Origin: Hemicentrotus pulcherrimus
Taxonomy: Eukaryota > Echinodermata > Echinoidea > Camarodonta > Strongylocentrotidae
Assembly (NCBI GenBank): GCA_003118195.1
Contig: BEXV01000252.1
Coordinates: 113,485-177,484 of the forward strand
Direction of reading: 5' to 3'
Length of the DNA stretch: 64,000 nucleotides
Shown: positions 56,939-64,000 of the stretch, piece by piece
Numbering within the stretch: position 1 is the first letter of the stretch
Layout of the letters: the number at the start of each line of letters is the position of its first letter
Program-made: the position numbers and the translations under genes
Notes under the pieces: model-generated
Database searches by the model: none
The model's input: only the letters and a program-made list of their open reading frames with translations
What the model was told of the DNA's origin: nothing

Positions 56939-59900
56939 CTGAACAAAATGATGTGAACTTCTCATCCCTTGCAATTGAAAGCTGTATAGAGGTCACTGGT
57001 CAATCTTCGGTTGTATATCCACAGTGGTTTATATATCTTAATGTGAGATATAGATGTTTTCTGTCAGGCTACACAACCCTGTACAGTGGAGCCTTGTTAC
57101 GGCAAACATCTTGGTACCCAGGAAATCACCTTGTTATATTGAAACCTTGTTAAATCAGGGCTCAAACACAATAGTATGCAAGAAAGTGATACCAACAAGA
57201 CTGCATTGTCATAGTGAGATTGTTACTACGCTCTCCTTTATGATAAGGTTCCACTATTTTACAGTGCAGCATCCATTACATTGATGGGAGGAAGGTATAC
57301 CATGTTGAGGCGGCTTCCATTGCTGCATCGAATGGCACTTTCTCTCGTGGATATCACCATATTTAATGCTGTAGGTATGAATATATCAAGTTTTCACCCG
57401 AATCCACTTTAGAGCATTAGTGATATCTGTTATTACTCAGATTATAAGAACCGTTTCCGTCAGATTTTCCCCTCAAATTCAAATCGATCAGTATTGCACT
57501 TAAAAGAGTGTACCTATGTGTATTATCTTCTTGTGATTTGTAATATCAGTTTGTAGAGCAACCTAACTAGTTTGCGTCTTTTCCAAGTTGAGCATTGTCC
57601 AAGTAACATATATTTATGTGTATATATACTATTACTTGACATGTTACAAATTGCAGTGAGAATGGTCATTTTGATAGTATTTCTTATAATGAGCAACCAG
57701 TGCAGGCACTGGCAATGCAATTTGAAAGTTGAAAGAGATCAGGTGACCGACTTTTTTTCTTCAACTTTTATCATCAGCATGAGATGCTGACTGATAGTAG
57801 TGTAAACTTTATTTTGAAAAGGAGTTTCAGTATTTCACTTTATAGTCAGTTGATAACACGTTGTTGGAGCACTTTATGTCAAATTAATGATAAAAGCTTG
57901 ATCCTATACATTTGCTATTTATTTTGTGTCCAATAGTTGTCAAATTACAAGAAAAGAAACATAGCTTATCACAAACAAAGAGCACTGTAATGTGTTACGA
58001 GTGCCATAAAGTTACTACATTGCAAAACTATTTTGTCTGCACAAGCTCATCTAGAGCACAGATGAAAATTATTTGTCACCTCACATTTGATTACTTCATT
58101 TATACTTGTGACAATCATTTGCAATCCCAGATGGGAGTCTCTACTTTGAAATAGATCATGTGTTGAGGGGGGGGGGGGGGGGNGAATGTTATATTGCCTA
58201 TTTGAGGCTAAGAAATAAAAGCATTTTGTATTCTTCATTATCCAACGTGTACAGGTTTTAGAACCACCTTGAAGTGAAGGTTTTATTCATTTTAGTGCAA
58301 TTTTCATTTTGCAGAGGATTTTTTGTCCAACATACTTGTAGCACCTTGTACAGATTCATATTATTTTAAAACCTCATATAAAGTAGTGAATCTGTTCATC
58401 AATTCTTAAAGAGTCTAGAAAAGGACAGGTAGGGGGGGGGGGTATTTCAATCATTTCAATCTTCTGTCTTATTTTGCATGAATTCTGAAAAATAAATATT
58501 CTTACAAGATTCTTGTTCGTGGATGAATGCATGATAGTATCCAAAGTAAATGAAAATAGAAGAAAATGTGAGTGCTAACTGCCAAGGTTATACATGAGGT
58601 ACCAGAAGACTTTCATATCCAATAGAAATAAAGATTGTAATCAAAATGGACAATTCAAAGTTTATTTATATCTGGACAAAACATGTTGTAATTGCCACAT
58701 ATCTTGGAGGATATATCAACTTTAATGTAGACCTTCTTTGCTTAACCAGTACCTTTAAACTAACTGGTAGACTATAGCCTGCATTCAATTTTGTCCTCTA
58801 AATAGCACTGCAATTTAACTTATTCAAATGCCATCGTATGACATAGATATATATGCAACCTGAAATTGTGGTGACTTCTTATGTAAATAAATGAATTATT
58901 TGGATTTCAAATCAATTGCTTTTTTTGTCTTTTCTTGGAAAGTGGCTGCATACATTGTTTCATTGCTCTTTATTACAAAAGTTAATTTGTCCTCCTTCTT
59001 ATTAAGTTGTATTCATCGCCATCATCATCACTTCCCGAAGTACTGTAACTCTCATCAGTCACTTTTGTCAGTATGCAAAATACAGAAAATATCCTCAATG
59101 AACTATAGCTCGTTATACACACAAAAACAGGACATGTTCCAAGCTGAATTATTATTAGAAACTTATTAGAAATTTATTTAAGAGTTGCTCCTGATGTATG
59201 GCAAATATTTTACTGAATTCTCAGCAGTGATAGCACACTTAAATAGTATTAAAAGACTCACTAGCACTGCATATGTTGTACTTGCATATGATTGGGTTAA
59301 ATACTGTACTATAAAATAATGTACATACATATAAATGTATTATGATTAAAATAAATCATATTACATGAAAACAAATAAATATCATCGCCAATCACTATCT
59401 GATACAGTTAGAATTAGAAATTTAAAATTGTAAACGGCTCCTATAGCACATTCATTCCATCTCCGTAACATGTAGAGGGGAAATATTTGGTTAGAAACTT
59501 TTTTAGATGATTAAAATAAATATGTAAGGAAAGTTAGGAATGCATGGCAAGAATAGTGAACAGGAATTGTTCTTATACATTATCAAAATGGGGCAAAGAT
59601 TCAATTATATCCTGTCTCATTTGCCTTATACAATCACTAGGTATTACTTGGTCATCAATACATGTATATTGGTCCTTGAATGCAAATAAAAACATTTAGT
59701 AATTATAACACTGTTCAAAAAAATTTGAAAGATGGGGCAAACTTTGGAACATGCCTTTGTAAATCATATGCAGATGTTGGTCATTACACTTGGATGAACC
59801 TAAAACATTTGATGAATAAATACTGAATAACTTTTACGTTGCATTATTAATGAGTTTATACGCAAATGTTTAAACATGAAACTTCAGATATGTGTCATCT

Positions 59901-61016
59901 GCCTATACATGTATATTGGTCCTTGAATGCAAATAAAAACATTTAATAATTATAACACTGTTATAATCTTTAGAAAGGTGGGGCAAACTTTGGAACATGC
60001 CTTTGTAAATCACATGCAGATGTTGGTCACAGTAATATGTTGGTCCTTGGATGCAATTAATAACATCTGATGAATAAATGTATGGATACTGAATTAATTT
60101 TACACTGCACTTAATTGTTAATGGGGTTGATGATATGCACTGTGATTCAACATGAAACTTCAGACACTTTTTAATCTGCCTAGCAGAAGGGTTTTACCAG
60201 AGATATTGCCAACAGATTAGTAAAAACAATTTTTAGCGAAATGGATGTTACTGGCATTTACATGTATACCTCAAGACTCACTTAAACTGTTTATAAAGCT
60301 TAAAAGTGAATACAATGCCATTAATTCAAGCAAGCTATTTTGAACATCTCGAATTGTCAATCAGTCTTAACTCCTCATCTTTTAAGCATATATCTAAGAA
60401 ATATCATGAACATTACTGACACTTTCATAGCACCATTCACACTTCATACAGACCTGCTATATGGTGGACTATTCCATTTGGTACAAGAGGTGGTATAAAA
60501 ACAGAAAACAAACTTTTTTGATCGATGGGTCAGGCTAACTCGGCACTAGGGCAAACTCTGCATGGTGGGGACAATGAGGTTTAAGAGTTGAAGTTCCAGC
60601 TACACACTGGACTTCCAACTAGCAATAAATTATCATGTTGCGCAGAATTCACCTCATGAAAATGTCAAGATTAGCTTTATTGGTAACTAATTTACACATT
60701 CCTATCAAATAATCTTAAATATTGACAAAATAGGCCTAAAAGACGCATTTAGTGAACACAAACAATCACACAAGTATTTGCAATCGATTCATCTCTCTTG
60801 GTTATTAAACTTGGCCATGATTTTACAGTGAGGCTGAGTTGTCTGAAGTGCAGAGTTAGCCCAGAACCTTGATCGATCCATCAACATCATTGCAGACCTG
60901 CTGTATCTTAGACTATTGCATCTGGTACATGGGTGGTATAAAACAAAAATTAAAAGATTACAAAAAACACCTTCTGCTTTAATAATCAGTCTTTCTCATT
61001 TTCCAATGCTGATTTG
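56939..61016. other. Intergenic spacer between LRR gene and TMEM220
   Basis: No gene is recognised. It contains the LRR 3'UTR (one possible AATAAA at 58214-58219), two poly-G tracts (about 58168-58183 with an N, and 58433-58442), a tandem duplication at 59658-60185, and a smaller duplicated piece (about 60450-60510 and 60893-60950). The last part is probably the TMEM220 3'UTR on the minus strand. Confidence 0.6.
59658..60185. repeat. Direct tandem duplication, units of about 245-280 bp
   Basis: TACATGTATATTGGTCCTTG, AATGCAAATAAAAACATTTA, GGGGCAAACTTTGGAACATG and GCAGATGTTGGTCA occur in order at about 59660 and again at about 59908. Each unit ends with AACATGAAACTTCAGA. The copies have diverged by small changes and indels. 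Confidence 0.85.
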
Positions 61017-63468
61017 TCACATTTGAAAGCTAGGCATCTTTAGCGACCCTTTGCAATGTTCTGGTTGAATTTCATTATAATCTTTGTTGAAGTTCACGGA
61101 AGCCCAGAGAATGAAGGGTGTTATGATGAGAAGGACAGCGAGCCATACCACCAGCCTGGGAGGACTCGTCATTCCGTTTGTCCTGGATAGAAAGAAGGAC
61201 AATTTTCAAAGTCGTAAGATATTATTGACACCAGACATAACTTGTTATTACCAGTGGATTGAGGGACTTTTTCTGTTCAGTTATTGGACAAGTTGAAGTA
61301 AAGCTTAACAAAGACTGTGTTTGTTGAATTTGCTGCAAAAGGAATTACATTTTGAATATTCATTACATTTGTTTTGGATGGCAATAAATGGAAAATATTT
61401 AACTTCTGATCATTGCTACTGAGTTTATGAGGCATTTTTGGGGGTCAGTCTTGACAAAAAATTGAGAACAAAACCAACAAGAAAACTTACTTGGTTTGTA
61501 GAAAGCATAAAGTCAGCCAAACACAGACCAGGAAAAGCCCAGCAAATTCTCTGCAACAGAAAATATGAGAGAATTGTTTGGTGTTAATTTCAAAATATAG
61601 TTGTCAAGTTAATATCGACCCATTGCAAACAGGAACTGGGTGGCCCCTGTATAAGGCCTATATGGGACAATTCAGTAAGTCAATGGTTTAAAAATTGAAA
61701 AAATAAAATAACATAAAATGTTTGGCTTTGTTTAAAAAATAAAAAAAATTCAAAGCTTTTCGACCCGTGAGTAATAATTCTCTCATTCCTATTGCCTTAA
61801 AACAGGCACCATTTGGTTCCTGTAGGCAATGGCAATCTTTGTTTCTAAAAACAAAAAATATGATCCTTTTCTAAACAGTCAACAACAAACATCACCCACC
61901 ATGCCAATTCACTTCAGAATAAACTCTTATAACAATCAACACATCTTTACCTTGCTTCTTCCATTTCAAACCACTGTTGAGCGTGCTTGCCAGCAGCCCC
62001 GCTAGTCAGGTAGATATGGGAGAGAATATACCCCTCTCCACAGGCACAGAGCACCAGATGAAACGCTGTCATGTAACGCCATAATACATTATCTAGAAAA
62101 GAAATGTAAATTAATGATGTCATCATGTCAAAATACAGTGCATTTTCTGTCTCCTGCCTCCTATGAAAACAATCCATGTTGCAGAGAGTGGGTGCAGGTA
62201 TAATATATCAATAAATAAATTTAAAAGTCTGCAGTTTAAAATACTGGGTAGGTACATGGACTTACGCAGTTTAGAATACTGGGTAGGTACATGTACTTAC
62301 ATGAAAAGTAAGCATTACTAAAGCAAGATACGAATTACAATAGAAAGATATAAATAATTATGAATTAAGCTAACGGAATTAAGTTTCATAATTTAATTCA
62401 TCTACTGAAATTAAAAGAGTATATTTGAAATTCACTGGTATGCTGTGATAAAGTAAATTGTGTCAACATTTTCATGTCACAGAGAAGAGAAATTTTAAAT
62501 GAAGTACATCATTCCTGAAGTACAAGACACAGCAAGAAAAACCCATTACCAATATACTTAATCACAGTATAGAACCATCATACTGGTTTGGGTAATACAA
62601 AATTACTTCCTAAGTTTGTCTTTTTACCTGATATGCTTGGACTCACACACTGTGCAACACATAGAAATGCTGGAATACCGTAGGCAACCTGAAAAGGAAT
62701 TAATTGAAAGTCAAACCTATACCAGCAATGAAATATTTTATTTCAACAAAACAAACAATGGATGAAATCAATAAATTTAAAAGAGGATCTTAAATCTACT
62801 GAATCTCATTCGGTATCGAATATGCAAATCGGTCATATCTGGTCAGGTTTATTTGGATTTCACACTTATGGTCAGGTTGTTCTTTATGTGCTATAAAGAA
62901 GTTGTGGAACGTATTGCTTGGTAGGCTGATCACAACATTGTGACACTTTATATGTAGTTATCTACCTCTCTTTCACTCATTGATTGATTTATCACAGCAT
63001 TAGTAATTGCATATTTTCATACTTGCATACTATCATCATTAAGTTTTCAAGAAAATGTACTACTACAAATATAATTATATGAAACTTAACATGTATTAAT
63101 ATAAAAATAACCAGTGCCACTCATATAAAAGAATCTGCAACAAAACATAAAACAACAAAAGAAGAAGACAAAAAATAATGATTAAGATGGGGGGAGGGGG
63201 TTGGTCGAGGTCAATCTGTGATTACTTACAATCCATATCCCTGCATCAGGATCATTATGCTGTAGAAGAAAAGAAGAAATAACAGGACCAATAAATGCAA
63301 ATATTAATTTTTACATATTTCTGGGGATAATAAAGTGAAAATTATCTTATCAATTTTCATGTGCGTTTTTTTTCCTACCATATTAGTCTCATCATTATCA
63401 TCATCATCATCAAATGAGGAGAGGTAGATCCTGTAATCCTCAGTCACTTCTTCAGGGTCGGTTATGTT
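61017..63468 (-). CDS. TMEM220: TMEM220-like multi-pass membrane protein, 3' part
   Basis: Exons on the minus strand: 63468-63379 (uncertain), 63259-63230, 62688-62628, 62092-61951, 61550-61491, 61182-61017 (TGA). All phases agree. Key text: HNDPDAGIWI|VAYGIPAFLC, DNVLWRYMTAFHLVLC, FEMEEAREFAGLFLVC, RLVVWLAVLLIITPFILWAS and QPEHCKG. The NDPDA-x-x-W motif, the following hydrophobic helices, the E-x-x-EL/FAGL motif and the closing H-C-K match TMEM220, a small membrane protein of unknown function. Four hydrophobic segments are visible here. The first transmembrane helix and start codon lie beyond base 64000. The acidic 90-base exon just upstream of HNDPDA is not expected in the family and may be a false or optional exon. 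Confidence 0.8.
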
Positions 63469-63540
63469 CTAGAGTTAACTTATTTCACATGCACAGGGTT
63501 GGGACAGTGTTGATCATATTAACTTAATTCGAATCGCTCA

Positions 63541-64000
63541 GGGGGCCGTTTCTCGAAACCGTCATAACTACAAGATCAACGACATCTCGCCACTGTCACG
63601 CAACTTGTCAGCTAAGTGTTTCATGAAGCTGTCTTTGCCAAGATGAGCGACAACTTCTGCGACAAGCGAGTTGTCACTGCTCCGAACATGTCATATATTT
63701 TTAATTGCTGTAAAGCGCCATCACAAGTCCGATTGTTGCTTTTTTATAGGCCGCGAAATGTAGGGTTAGTTTCACTATCATTTTGAGAAAAATATAGACG
63801 AGTTCGGTACGTAAATCTCCGGGATGCGAAATGCAAATGTTAAGAAGTGATAATAAAAATTATACAGAAATATTAAAAAGCTGAATATAAACATTAAATC
63901 ACAAATCATTAAACTATAACATATAATTAAAAGATATAAGAATGTTACACATCATTTTTCATAGTTGATCCATAGTCTTTTCTTCGGATACCACATACCT
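63541..64000. mobile_element. Second copy of the 44187 transposon, cut by the window end
   Basis: It starts GGGGGCCGTTTCTCGAAACC and follows the copy at 44187-44700 almost base for base (GTCATAACTACAAGATCAAC, GCGACAACTTC, GTAAAGCGCCATCACAAGTC). The right half lies beyond the window. It is in the TMEM220 intron or upstream region. Confidence 0.85.

Overview
The window is nuclear genomic DNA of an animal: AT-rich, with short GT-AG exons in long introns and many small inverted-repeat transposons and tRNA-derived SINEs. The genes (a CASKIN homologue with tandem SAM domains, TMEM220, OXLD1) are metazoan. The repeat style, with frequent ACATGTA words and short palindromic MITEs, suggests a marine invertebrate deuterostome, most likely an echinoderm such as a sea urchin. 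That assignment is inference. Single N bases at 3282, 21897, 50625 and 58183 and an N run at 47141-48054 show a draft assembly.

Layout. (1) 979-13808, plus: the 3' nine coding exons of a CASKIN-type scaffold gene (two SAM domains, a 4.2 kb exon with a Q/N repeat and a polyproline region, a conserved C-terminus). The large exon has an in-frame TAA at 9875-9877. (2) 13809-23508: 3'UTR with tandem repeats, then a gene-poor repeat-bearing spacer. (3) 23509-24601, minus: an OXLD1-like mitochondrial protein in two exons, with an in-frame TGA. (4) 25050-41432, plus, divergent from OXLD1: a 24-exon gene whose exons splice in frame to 1178 residues. A class V PLP enzyme of cysteine-desulfurase type is fused, through a long low-complexity linker encoded by one exon, to a TtcA-type PP-loop tRNA-thiolation domain. 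This is the most interesting object here. Two decayed copies of its last exon follow the stop codon. (5) 43209-56938, plus: a 570-residue SDS22-like leucine-rich-repeat protein. One exon lies in a near-identical 1 kb duplication whose first copy ends at an N, so the duplication is probably an assembly artefact. (6) 56939-61016: spacer with a tandem duplication. (7) 61017-63468, minus: the 3' part of TMEM220, whose N-terminus lies beyond the window.

How the genes might work together: the fusion protein appears to join a sulfur donor (desulfurase) and a sulfur acceptor (tRNA thiolase) in one chain. Its divergent neighbour OXLD1 carries a Cys-rich CC-x3-C-x2-C motif and shares a 448 bp intergenic promoter region with it. 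A functional link between the two is speculation. The other genes look unrelated.

The introns, especially those of the fusion gene, hold many foldback elements: three copies of one MITE family, a 99 bp-arm inverted repeat, a hairpin array and an inverted SINE pair.
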